Below are positions 11,001-17,689 of a stretch of 64,000 bases of DNA, piece after piece. The DNA is from CAIXQW01 sp046049675 (GTDB lineage: Bacteria; Bacteroidota; Bacteroidia; Chitinophagales; Chitinophagaceae): NCBI GenBank assembly GCA_046049675.1, contig JBJORA010000106.1, forward strand, positions 1 through 64,000. The letters run 5' to 3'. Under the pieces are notes generated by a model, which was not told where the DNA came from, made no database searches, and saw only the letters and a program-made list of their open reading frames with translations. The stretch's first letter is position 1, and every line of letters begins with the position of its first letter. Made by a program: the position numbers and the translations under genes.

Positions 11001-11073
11001 GCCTGCAGGGATATATGCATGTAGGTGTATAAACCCGAAAGGACAAGAATCGACGCTAAAGATTATTAAATAG
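8020..11073 (+). CDS. Leucine-rich-repeat surface protein with T9SS type A sorting domain
   Basis: 1017 residues from the ATG at 8020, which gives the signal peptide MNIKFIFLMSLVAITFVSKA; an in-frame GTG at 7978 would add 14 residues and spoil it. Residues about 70-560 are LPx-type LRRs ('LTSLPTLPNFLQRLTCSNN' and many variants). Then comes an SdrD/CNA-B-like domain ('IYGYIHKDNNSNCIYDGADS'), a DUF11/DUF7619-like region ('SYDPNIKQVSP', 'YTIHFQNTGNDTAFNI', 'AIYFDYNQPIITN') and a T9SS type A domain ('VWPNPFANTLNM ... PAGIYACRC ... LKIIK'). Likely exported adhesin or protein-binding surface factor. It stands alone, divergent from the surface unit on its left. Confidence 0.9.
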   Translation: MNIKFIFLMSLVAITFVSKAQFVTIADTNMVNWFVNNGYASCISSNQLDTTCAATIYKPSIIFSDSSISDFNGIQYLTQTTELNFTNCKLNNLATLPNSVVDLLIIYSDIDSLNYMPNNVKNLYIQNTNIKKINALSDSLEILSLYQDYQLNTIAALPTSIKAVLVYDMNPNITSVLPSSYLGFPMLQTIQLRNCALTSVPTLPNTVVIADFSFNNIANWPLLPNSVADLSLEHNNLSSISSLPSSLYKLNVSSNQLTTFPSFPSNLQYLSFDDNNFSVCPTFSYPLYELSCKGNMLSSLSALPSSLNFLYCDSNGLTSLPTLPNFLQRLTCSNNLLTSLPPMPNHLSFIDASYNSITTLPPLSPIVNYLYFSHNLIDSVWTQKNIDTSSFAYDVSVHYDFSYNNVVFCDTIYSSLTGFTSLILNHNQLTSIPPFKTFGDPSNNLNYIIYGFNHNIDLTYNNITNIPSLDSNFTNIKIGRNGFTSLPDLPQKLAILDLDSAYNLLCVPLLPTTLKWFYLDNTGVTCLPNKNFYANNHGASWSLLPICNLQNANGCPVARNIYGYIHKDNNSNCIYDGADSSIANIKVDMYKNNTYLQSCFTDNFGMYHLQTGASDSFTVSIDTLSIYYNTTCPSSGNKAVYIGPLDTAIKNVNIGIECKPGIDLGVGAVLVDSGCFRNATFARVKIFAGDMSKLYNLDCNANVSGNLKVILNGPIQYITTPAGYIAPSNVNGDTLTYTIANFAALSFVNDFAIMIQTDTNAPLNAPVCIDAACTFAGLDLDNSNNTTNICGTVVNSYDPNIKQVSPIYEFYDKTNWLTYTIHFQNTGNDTAFNINIIDTLDNKLDLSTFTFLGSSHNCNARVMNNPNQAIFEFRNINLLDSFHNEPLSHGLLQYKIKPKSSIVINDNIKNSAAIYFDYNQPIITNTTTNKFSDPLFIKPLALGRIMVWPNPFANTLNMRFDEPNYTLEVYNIAGIKVFSAKVNSTDYVIHTASWPAGIYACRCINPKGQESTLKIIK

Positions 11074-11140
11074 GCTTCCCAACTCGATAATTAAACACCC
11101 TAATATTTTTTCTCGTGTAAAACGAGATGAAAAAGTGAAC

Positions 11141-11709
11141 AAAAAAAAGCGCATCAAAACATTTCATCTTGATGCAATACGTTATGCGTTACGCTACAAT
11201 AAACAAAATATAGCATCAAACCACTTTCACACGATGGCTCGGCTGCAAGATTCGCGAGCTGCCCCACACCCAAACGCACACACCAACACACACCCTAAAT
11301 GCCCAAACACCAACACACACGTAAAAAAGCGCACAAAAAAAGCGCATCAGAAATAAACATCTTGATGAAATCCTTCAAGCACTGAGGCTCAATAAATAAA
11401 AAGTAGTTTCAATCATCTCTCGCACGAATGCTCGACTGCAACAATTTCGAGCTGCCCCACACGCAAACCCAAACACCAATGCAAACGTAAAAAAGCGCAC
11501 AAAAAAAAGCGCACCAGAAACAAACCTCGTGATGAAATCCTACATGCACTGAGGCTCAATAAATAAAAAGTGGTTTCAATCATCTCTCGCACGAATGCTC
11601 GACTGCAACAATTTCGAGCTGCCCCACACGCAAACCCAAACACCAACACACACGTAAAAAAGCGCACAAAAAAAGCGCATCAGAAACAAACCTCTTGATG
11701 CGCTTTTTT
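11141..11709. repeat. Three tandem units plus a partial fourth, ending in the tRNA-Val terminator
   Basis: Units begin with AAAAAGCGCAYCAG at about 11148, 11341, 11508 and 11674, giving spacings of 193, 167 and 166 bp. The two later full units are nearly identical, including 'TCTCGCACGAATGCTCGACT' and 'GAGCTGCCCCACACGCAAAC'. Each unit opens with the left arm of the terminator hairpin (GCGCATCA ... TTGATG), intact only in the last one. The array therefore looks like duplications of the sequence just beyond the tRNA terminator. Open frames over the array are composition artefacts. Confidence 0.85.
11669..11709 (-). terminator. Intrinsic terminator of tRNA-Val
   Basis: A perfect 14-bp stem (AAAAAAGCGCATCA / TGATGCGCTTTTTT) with a 13-base loop, starting 6 bases after the tRNA 3' end on the leftward strand and followed by further T-runs. 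It is also the end unit of the tandem array. Confidence 0.85.
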
Positions 11710-11715
11710 ACCTAG

Positions 11716-11790
11716 TGGGAGTCGACGGATTCGAACCGCCGACCCTCTGCTTGTAAGGCAGATGCTCTAAACCAACTGAGCTAGACTCCC
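11716..11790 (-). tRNA. tRNA-Val (anticodon UAC)
   Basis: 75 nt on the leftward strand folding as a complete cloverleaf: acceptor GGGAGTC/GACTCCC with discriminator A; D-arm GCTC...GAGC; anticodon stem TCTGC/GCAGA around loop CTTACAA (anticodon TAC, U33 and A37 present); and T-arm GGCGG-TTCGAAT-CCGTC. CCA is not encoded. It is followed at once by an intrinsic terminator. Confidence 0.95.
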
Positions 11791-11877
11791 TTACTTGAAA
11801 CTCTTCCGAGTTTCTCTTATTTCAATTTGCTCTGCCGAGAGGCTAAAGCCGAACCCAATCCTGACATATAGTCCGAA

Positions 11878-11892
11878 CTAGACTCCCTTACT
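11878..11892 (-). repeat. Second copy of the tRNA-Val 5' end (possible decayed tRNA)
   Basis: The 15-mer CTAGACTCCCTTACT, covering the tRNA 5' end and its leader at 11781-11795, recurs here 97 bp upstream of the tRNA. On the leftward strand the sequence after it keeps weak tRNA traces (a GGGTTCGG stretch near a T-loop position) but does not fold as a tRNA. It is either a decayed tandem duplicate or a scar of insertion at the tRNA end. Confidence 0.5.
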
Positions 11893-12094
11893 CCGCCCCA
11901 CATTTATGTGTAGCGGGCAGCAAAGGTAATTAAACAAAGGAATTAACCAAAAAAAACTATATAATATTTCGGCTGCCTAATATCACTAATACAGTCGGTA
12001 ATCAAACTTTTACTGCTAAAGTCGGCGTTTGTCGCCTGTGCGACAATTGTTGCACCCTCGCAAGTCTACTTTTGGCCCGATAAATAAATTCTCA

Positions 12095-12838
12095 ATGCGA
12101 CACATTTCAATTTTGGCGCTGGCTGTATTGGTTATTGCATGTTACAACAGCGCTGCACAAACACGTATTGGTATAGCTACTGGTGCAGGCGCAGTTGGCA
12201 GTATTTCCATTGCAGGGAAAGCAATGGGCCAATACGCCTACCGTAACCCCATCACCCTAGGTGCGCTAATGCCAACGCTTTATGCAACTATAGACCAAGG
12301 CAAACGCGATGAAAAGCACAATAGTTTTGCTGTAGGTGCCCTGTGGCAGCGCGTGTACTCTCGCAGCCAAATTGATATTCCAAATGGCGAAGTGCTTAAC
12401 AATGCTGCCTATGCTAATAACGTAAACACGAGATTTAATACGCTACAGTTGCACCTTAGTGGCCAAAGGCATATCGTAGTGCATCCTAGCAGCAATGGCA
12501 TTAGCAATACTTCCTATATTGTTGGCGTTGATGCCAATGTGCTTTTGCGCAGCACTGCATTTACGCAAAGTCAAGCCATAGCCTCAAGTACATTTAAGCA
12601 GTATAATTTAAGTAATGCATCAAATATCCTAGCAGCAATGCTTGTTGGAGCACATATAGGCTGGCACTACGAAAAAGAGCTACCAAGCGAACATAGCATA
12701 GCAATCGGCTATGTCATATACAGTTTCCTCAACGATGCAATTCGCAATCCTTCCACGATTGCAAGCCCTTTAATGTATACAGATGGCTACAATTTCTTAG
12801 TAAGTAATCAGCTATTCTTAGCCTATAAATTTCGCTAG
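12095..12838 (+). CDS. Putative secreted/outer-membrane beta-barrel protein, unrecognised
   Basis: 247 residues from the ATG at 12095; the frame is open from a TTG at 12029, but MRHISILALAVLVIACYNSAAQ is a good signal peptide. The rest is Gly/Ala-rich with alternating hydrophobic strands ('RIGIATGAGAVGSISI', 'HIVVHPSSN') and ends in an aromatic-basic pair, LAYKFR, typical of outer-membrane barrels. I do not recognise a family. It converges with the RNase G gene with a 12-bp gap, so it is probably expressed alone. Confidence 0.7.
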   Translation: MRHISILALAVLVIACYNSAAQTRIGIATGAGAVGSISIAGKAMGQYAYRNPITLGALMPTLYATIDQGKRDEKHNSFAVGALWQRVYSRSQIDIPNGEVLNNAAYANNVNTRFNTLQLHLSGQRHIVVHPSSNGISNTSYIVGVDANVLLRSTAFTQSQAIASSTFKQYNLSNASNILAAMLVGAHIGWHYEKELPSEHSIAIGYVIYSFLNDAIRNPSTIASPLMYTDGYNFLVSNQLFLAYKFR

Positions 12839-12850
12839 CATAGCTGCGCA

Positions 12851-14416
12851 TTACAGTTTAATTTCTTCGCCACTTACACCATCGTGGATGGTGTACGAAA
12901 TCAACTCGTAGTGTTGTTCTTCTACAATCTTAATTTTTGCACCTAGACGTTTGTTCCACTCTTTGTTGAGATTGTTAGTGCCAAAGAAACCTTTGGTTTT
13001 TGTAAAGTGCGAGTACAAAATAGGATTGACATGCAAAGCTAATTGCGAAGTGCCCTGCTTAATAATATAGGCTAATTTGTTTTCTATATCATCTGTAATA
13101 AGTGTTGTACTGCGCACCGCACCTGTGCCCAAACATGTAGGACAAGTTTCTCCTGTATTAATTTCAATCTCTGGACGTAAGCGCTGCCTCGTAATTTGCA
13201 TCAAGCCAAACTTGCTTACAGGCAGTATACTATGTCGTGCTCTATCGCCACGCATAGCAAGCTCCATTTCATTGAACACAACTTTCTTATGATCGGGATT
13301 TTTCATATCAATAAAATCCACGATGATAATGCCACCCAAGTCTCGCAAACGCAATTGACGCGCCAGTTCTTTAGCAGCCAATACATTAGTACTCAAACTT
13401 GTTTCTTCTTGATTTTCTTTACCGAATTTGTGTCCGCTATTGACGTCAACAACGTGCATAGCTTCTGTACGCTCAATAATTAGGTAGCCACCTGTTGGCA
13501 ACATGACTGTTTTACCAAAGCTACTTTTTACCTGCTTACTAATGCCATAGTGGTCAAAGATTGGCACAGTACTCTTGTAGCCACTTACAATTTTTATCTT
13601 ATCAGGTGCAATACGACTTACATATGTTTTTGCCTCGGCGATAATATGCTCATCATTACAAATGACCGCATTAAAATCTTCGTTTAGAAGATCACGAAGA
13701 ATAGATGTTGTCTTATTTTTTTCGCTTAGAATTTTACTTGGCGCGGTACTTTTTGCCAAGTTCTCTTGCATACTTGTCCAACTCGCAGCAAGGTCCAACA
13801 GGTCTTGATGCAATTCTGCAGTGCTTTGACCTTCTGCAGCAGTACGCACAATTACACCAAAGTTTTTTGGCTTAATAGCTTCAATAATGCGTTGCAATCT
13901 TTTGCGCTCATCATTATTGGTAATCTTGCGACTAATTGTTACAAAATTATTGAACGGGCTTAGCACAATAAATCTGCCTGGCAAAGTCAGTTCGCAACTA
14001 ATTCGCGGTCCCTTACTGCTGATGGGTTCTTTTAGAATTTGCACAAGCACCTGATCGCGCGTTTTGAGCACGTCAGTTATCTTACCCGTCTTTAGGATTT
14101 CTGGCTCAAGCTGCATATTGCCGTAGTCGAAACCTGCACCAGCTTGTTGCGGCGCGGTAACGGCTTGGGTAAATTTTTGCAAGGACTTGAACTGCGGGCT
14201 TAGATCCGTGTAATGGAGGAATGCATCTTTTGAATGACCAATTTCTACAAACACAGCATTTAAGCCTGCTGCAATTTTGCGCACGCGGCCTAGATATAGG
14301 TCTCCCACTGCATATTGGTCGTCGTTGTCGTAATGCAACTCTACCAATCGCTTATCCTCTAGTAGAGCTATTTCAACGCCGCTACTAGTGCTGTTAATGA
14401 CTAATTCTTTGTTCAC
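12851..14416 (-). CDS. rng: Ribonuclease G (Rne/Rng family)
   Basis: 521 residues, the usual size for RNase G in Bacteroidota. The N-terminal S1-like domain opens with MNKELVINSTSSGVEIALLE and 'YLGRVRKIAAGLNAVFVEIG'. The Mg-binding catalytic aspartates correspond to D324 (HVVDVNSG) and D367 (GGIIIVDFIDM). The zinc-link cysteines are C425 and C428 in 'CPTCLGTG'. It cleaves single-stranded RNA endonucleolytically in rRNA maturation and mRNA decay. It lacks the RNase E C-terminal scaffold arm. Upstream on the same strand are a tiny ribosomal protein gene, a TPR gene and two HU genes; rng next to HU is a familiar Bacteroidota order. Confidence 0.96.
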   Translation of the reverse strand: MNKELVINSTSSGVEIALLEDKRLVELHYDNDDQYAVGDLYLGRVRKIAAGLNAVFVEIGHSKDAFLHYTDLSPQFKSLQKFTQAVTAPQQAGAGFDYGNMQLEPEILKTGKITDVLKTRDQVLVQILKEPISSKGPRISCELTLPGRFIVLSPFNNFVTISRKITNNDERKRLQRIIEAIKPKNFGVIVRTAAEGQSTAELHQDLLDLAASWTSMQENLAKSTAPSKILSEKNKTTSILRDLLNEDFNAVICNDEHIIAEAKTYVSRIAPDKIKIVSGYKSTVPIFDHYGISKQVKSSFGKTVMLPTGGYLIIERTEAMHVVDVNSGHKFGKENQEETSLSTNVLAAKELARQLRLRDLGGIIIVDFIDMKNPDHKKVVFNEMELAMRGDRARHSILPVSKFGLMQITRQRLRPEIEINTGETCPTCLGTGAVRSTTLITDDIENKLAYIIKQGTSQLALHVNPILYSHFTKTKGFFGTNNLNKEWNKRLGAKIKIVEEQHYELISYTIHDGVSGEEIKL

Positions 14417-14536
14417 TGTACTAATTTTAAGTACATGTACGCAAAAGCACGTGCTACTTCATAGTAGCCCGGATACAATCCTGTATCTTTTTTGTCTAAA
14501 GTTGAATTAGATTATACAACTCGCCTGAGAAGACAA

Positions 14537-14626
14537 TTACTTCTTCTTATGACGATTCTTTCTAAGACGCTTTTTGCGCTTGTGAGTTGCAATCTTATGA
14601 CGTTTACGCTTTTTTCCGCAAGGCAT
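14537..14626 (-). CDS. AURKAIP1/COX24-domain mini-protein (bS22/mS38-like)
   Basis: A 29-residue frame, ATG at 14626 and TAA at 14537, too short for usual ORF cut-offs. It starts MPCGKKRKRHKIATHK and continues as an almost purely Lys/Arg/His chain ending NRHKKK. This is the pattern of the short basic Bacteroidota proteins assigned to the AURKAIP1/COX24 family, related to mitochondrial mS38 and mycobacterial bS22 of the small ribosomal subunit. It lies between the TPR gene (41 bp downstream) and rng, so translation and RNA-processing genes are together. The ribosomal role is inferred from the family. Confidence 0.88.
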   Translation of the reverse strand: MPCGKKRKRHKIATHKRKKRLRKNRHKKK

Positions 14627-14667
14627 ATTGTACTAATGCTTTTTGTGTTGTTAAATAAATATTTTTC

Positions 14668-15504
14668 TTAAAATGTCTTCAGATACTCATCCATGTCCTT
14701 AGCGGCTTGTGGATTATTGATTATCTTCTTCCATTCTGTAAACAGTTCTTTTGCCTTTGGCACATCGCCGTTTTGCTTATAGCACTCTGCTAATAAGTAA
14801 AGTGCTTCAGCATTCTTAGGTTGTAGCCTAAGCACTTTTTCAAAACGAGCAATAGCTTTTGGCCATTGTGAGCTTTTCATTGCAAAACGACCTAGTGTCA
14901 TTGTAGCAGGTAGATTATTACTATCTGCACGAACTATTCCAAGTAGCATTTGCACGCCTTGCATTGGGTTATTGCTGGCCTCTACTAAACAACTAGCCTT
15001 CATGATTTGCGCACCTGTATTATTAGGGTTGCGTGCTAGCACTGTATCTAGCAATGAAGTACTTTCGTTAGCGAGCCAAGCTTTAACTGATGCTTCGGGC
15101 TCCAAATTTAAAAGAGCAATAAAATTTTGAGCAGCGAAGGTGAGGCTTTTTTCTGAATTTTCCAACTTTGCTTGCTCAGCAGCGTACTTTGTTGCCAAAT
15201 ACGGCTGATTTTTTGCTTTCCACCAAGCACTTAACTTCGTAAATCGGTCTTTGGCATCTCCCGCAGCAATCTTGGTCACCTCAGCTTTTTCAGCAGTGTT
15301 GAGGTTGGCAATTGCTTTAGCTTGAATTATCTCCCATCTTTCTGGTGTAACTTCTTGCTGCTGCATGCCCCCTTGTTGCCCCTGATCGCGCGCTGCCACA
15401 GGTTGTGCCTGCGATTTTGCTGGCGGCACCCTATTGCCTAAAAAATAAATTAAAGCCACCGCGATGGCACCACCTAGAACGAGTAATAACTGTGGCTTTT
15501 TCAT
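14668..15504 (-). CDS. Membrane-anchored TPR protein
   Basis: 278 residues from the ATG at 15504 (seven residues after the longest frame), giving MKKPQLLLVLGGAIAVALIY, one N-terminal membrane segment. A Gln-rich linker (about 35-55) follows, then helical repeats. The clearest TPRs are near the C-terminus: 'WPKAIARFEKVLRLQPKNAE' and 'ALYLLAECYKQNGDVPKAKE'. Probably a periplasm-facing scaffold; the partner is unknown. It lies between HU and the mini ribosomal protein gene in the leftward series towards rng. The TPR call is firm, the function is not. Confidence 0.82.
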   Translation of the reverse strand: MKKPQLLLVLGGAIAVALIYFLGNRVPPAKSQAQPVAARDQGQQGGMQQQEVTPERWEIIQAKAIANLNTAEKAEVTKIAAGDAKDRFTKLSAWWKAKNQPYLATKYAAEQAKLENSEKSLTFAAQNFIALLNLEPEASVKAWLANESTSLLDTVLARNPNNTGAQIMKASCLVEASNNPMQGVQMLLGIVRADSNNLPATMTLGRFAMKSSQWPKAIARFEKVLRLQPKNAEALYLLAECYKQNGDVPKAKELFTEWKKIINNPQAAKDMDEYLKTF

Positions 15505-15601
15505 GCTTTTGGCAAATGTAACCATTGCTACCTAGGCCTACTTATGAAGTTTTACATAAATCCAGCGGATAAATCTAGAAAAATGGGGATTCTACTATGC
15601 T

Positions 15602-15922
15602 TTACTCAGCCTCGCTCGCTGCGGCTGGCTTATAGTCTGCAGGATCAAGGTTCTTCAACTGATCAATAAACTCGCGACTAGGTCTAAAAGCTGGGATAAA
15701 GTGCTCTGGGATAATAACTGCAGTGTTCTTTTTAATATTTCTACCGACTTTGGCAGCACGCTTCTTTACAATATAGCTACCAAAACCGCGTACATAAATA
15801 TTCTCGCCTTTGGCTAGGTTTCGCTTTACCTCCTGAAAAAACGACTCAACAACTACAATTACATCAACCTTAGGCACACCTGTTTTCTCAGCAATGATAT
15901 TAATTATTTCATTTTTACGCAT
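15602..15922 (-). CDS. HU/IHF-family DNA-binding protein (copy 2)
   Basis: 106 residues from the ATG at 15922; the longer frame up to 16015 runs back through the preceding terminator. It has the HU fold: 'MRKNEIINIIAEKTGVPKVD' helices, 'VRGFGSYIVKKRAAKVGRNI' beta-arm and 'PEHFIPAFRPSREF' where canonical HU has PAFKPG. The C-terminal tail is Ala/Glu-rich. It is closely similar to the HU gene immediately upstream. It bends and packages DNA as a dimer, possibly as a heterodimer with its paralogue. A terminator separates the two genes, so they are probably set at different levels. Confidence 0.94.
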   Translation of the reverse strand: MRKNEIINIIAEKTGVPKVDVIVVVESFFQEVKRNLAKGENIYVRGFGSYIVKKRAAKVGRNIKKNTAVIIPEHFIPAFRPSREFIDQLKNLDPADYKPAAASEAE

Positions 15923-15990
15923 AAATAAGTGACTTTGGATGTAATGTGTACGGCTCTGAGTATCAAATGTATGCGATTTTATTAGGTGAC

Positions 15991-16020
15991 AAAAAAAAAG
16001 AGTGAAAAACTTCACCCTTT
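15991..16020 (-). terminator. Intrinsic terminator between the HU paralogues
   Basis: On the leftward strand, AAAGGGTGAA and TTCACTCTTT form a 10-bp stem with one G-T pair and a 4-base loop, followed by an uninterrupted T-run. It lies 25 bp after the first HU stop and about 70 bp before the second HU start. Confidence 0.82.
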
Positions 16021-16044
16021 TTAATTTTTTTTCTAATTCCTAAC

Positions 16045-16365
16045 CTATATCGCCGCCTTCAAATCAGCAGGCTTATACAAACCTGGATCTAAATCCTTCA
16101 ATTCTGCTACAAATTCTTTGCTAGGCTTAAACGCGGGAATAAAGTGCTCAGGAATTTCTACTGCCACATTCTTTTTAATATTACGGCCAATTTTTGCAGC
16201 GCGCTTTTTTACAATATAGCTGCCGAAACCTCTAATATATATGTGTTCCCCTTTACTTAAATTAGTCTTTACTTCCTTAATAAAACTCTCTATTGTTACC
16301 AACACATCTACTTTTGGTACACCAGTTTTGTCTGCAATAATACTTACAATATCTGCCTTTCTCAT
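16045..16365 (-). CDS. HU/IHF-family DNA-binding protein (copy 1)
   Basis: 106 residues starting MRKADIVSIIADKTGVPKVD, with the HU beta-arm 'IRGFGSYIVKKRAAKIGRNI' and 'PEHFIPAFKPSKEF'. It is the same length as, and largely identical to, its downstream paralogue, so this is a tandem duplication that has been retained. Nucleoid protein; homo- or heterodimer. A terminator follows at 15991-16020. Confidence 0.95.
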   Translation of the reverse strand: MRKADIVSIIADKTGVPKVDVLVTIESFIKEVKTNLSKGEHIYIRGFGSYIVKKRAAKIGRNIKKNVAVEIPEHFIPAFKPSKEFVAELKDLDPGLYKPADLKAAI

Positions 16366-16892
16366 CTCTAATTAAATTTCTTTTTGCGATTACTTGCTGT
16401 AAATGAAAAAACCATGCCACAAATGGGCTATATGTCTGCAAAAACCCTAAATCCTTCACTTTTTTGGCTTTTTATCAATTTCTAGCGCTTTGTTAACCAT
16501 AGATTTACAAATAGATGAGAAATTTATTTAACATATGTTAATCTTTTTTAATTTATTTCCAATGAAACAAGCAAGCTATTAGGTTGATTTTCAAGGTGAT
16601 ATAGTATTTCTTCTTGTTTGCGCTAGCAATTCACTTGTTCTACATTAATTTTCTTTAATAAAAATGTGGGCCCTGCGCAAAAATTTGATTGCTTCAAATC
16701 TATCATTACTTAGTCGTAATTCTCGGTCTTTGATTAGGGAGCGAAACCACGCTTTGCTGGTATGTGCATTTGCTCGAATACCGCACACAAAACAGCAAGT
16801 ATCACTTACCGCTGCAACTAACGAAAAAACAATTAACAAACATTTGAACACTAGCTGCTACCGCTTGGTCTTAATTTTGAAGCATCAATCAA
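16366..16892. other. Intergenic stretch, no supported gene
   Basis: About 530 bp between divergent genes. It carries two overlapping opposite frames (16664-16978 + and 16645-16851 -). The leftward one starts at GTG and begins with a signal-peptide-like MFKCLLIVFSLVAAV, but has no family match I know. I regard both as unsupported. Promoters for HU and for the carboxypeptidase-like gene must lie here. Confidence 0.4.
16872..16879 (+). promoter_or_regulatory. Candidate -7 box (TAATTTTG)
   Basis: Matches TAnnTTTG 13 bp before the ATG at 16893, implying a very short leader. The -33 element is not obvious. Confidence 0.4.
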
Positions 16893-17612
16893 ATGAGGTT
16901 ACTAATTATAATATTTGCACTGGTTTGCTGCATTTCCAATACCCAAGCACAAATTGTGTTGAAAGGCCAAATCATTAGTAACGATAGCCTAAAGAAGCCA
17001 ATTGAAGGCGCCGAAATTTACAATGCACGTACTGTGCAGTTTGCAACCAGCGACGAAAAAGGTGCATTTATAATAAATGTGCAAGAAGGCGATAGTTTAA
17101 TTATTACGCACATTAGCTATGTTGAATACGTCTATAAGATTAAGCAAGCCTCCGCTTCAGAAATTAAGCGCACCTTGTTCATGTTGCCAAAACGTACAAT
17201 GATTCCAGGCATTAGAGCAAGCGCCATGTCGCAGTATCAACGCGATAGTTTGAAACGTGCTCGTATGTTTAGTGGTGCAGTTAACTACGAACAAAAGTCT
17301 GACATACGAAGCCCAGTAACAAGCCTGTACGAACAGTTTAGCAAGAAGTACAAAGATCTGCGCAAACTACAAGCGCGAATACAAAGTGACGAAGAACAAA
17401 AGTATATCGACACTAAATACACCTACGAAATTGTAAATAGTGTAACCAAACTTGAAGGTGATAGCGCTGCTAGTTTTATGATTAAGTATCCAATGGAATA
17501 TAAGTTCGCCCGCTTAGCTAGCGAAACCGAGATGAAAATGTGGATCATGGATAATTTTAAGAAGTACAAGCTCTTCTTACAAATGGAAGCCAACCGCACT
17601 AAACCACAGTAG
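16893..17612 (+). CDS. Secreted carboxypeptidase-regulatory-like (CarbopepD_reg_2) protein
   Basis: 239 residues with signal peptide MRLLIIIFALVCCISNTQAQ. Residues about 20-110 are a CarbopepD_reg_2-type Ig domain ('LKGQIISNDSLKKPIEGAEI', 'ATSDEKGAFIINVQEGDSLI', 'ITHISYVEY'). The rest is helical and charged ('YQRDSLKRARMFSGAVNYEQ', 'LYEQFSKKYKDLRKLQ'). Such proteins are common, function-unknown periplasmic or outer-membrane proteins in Bacteroidota. A TAnnTTTG box lies just upstream. It is followed after 77 bp by the LpxH-like gene, which has its own candidate promoter. Confidence 0.85.
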   Translation: MRLLIIIFALVCCISNTQAQIVLKGQIISNDSLKKPIEGAEIYNARTVQFATSDEKGAFIINVQEGDSLIITHISYVEYVYKIKQASASEIKRTLFMLPKRTMIPGIRASAMSQYQRDSLKRARMFSGAVNYEQKSDIRSPVTSLYEQFSKKYKDLRKLQARIQSDEEQKYIDTKYTYEIVNSVTKLEGDSAASFMIKYPMEYKFARLASETEMKMWIMDNFKKYKLFLQMEANRTKPQ

Positions 17613-17672
17613 CTTAGCTATTTCATTCCCTTTCTGCAGCACATTGCTTTTAGACACTAATTGGTTTAACCC

Positions 17673-17680
17673 TATATTTG
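17673..17680 (+). promoter_or_regulatory. Candidate -7 box (TATATTTG)
   Basis: Exact TAnnTTTG ending 9 bp before the ATG at 17690. This favours the ATG over the TTG at 17678, which lies inside the box. Confidence 0.5.
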
Positions 17681-17689
17681 CCCTTATAC

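Noticed and set aside
11111..11127. Hairpin TCTCGT/ACGAGA after the LRR gene
   Set aside because: Only 6 bp with no T-run on the correct side, so not called as a terminator.
11135..11667. Open frames over the tandem array
   Set aside because: Arg/His/Cys-rich artefacts of the repeat composition; reading frames are not maintained between repeat units.
16645..16978. Overlapping opposite frames, one with a signal-peptide-like start
   Set aside because: The leftward one uses GTG and has no recognised family; the rightward one overlaps the real gene at 16893. Too little support for either.
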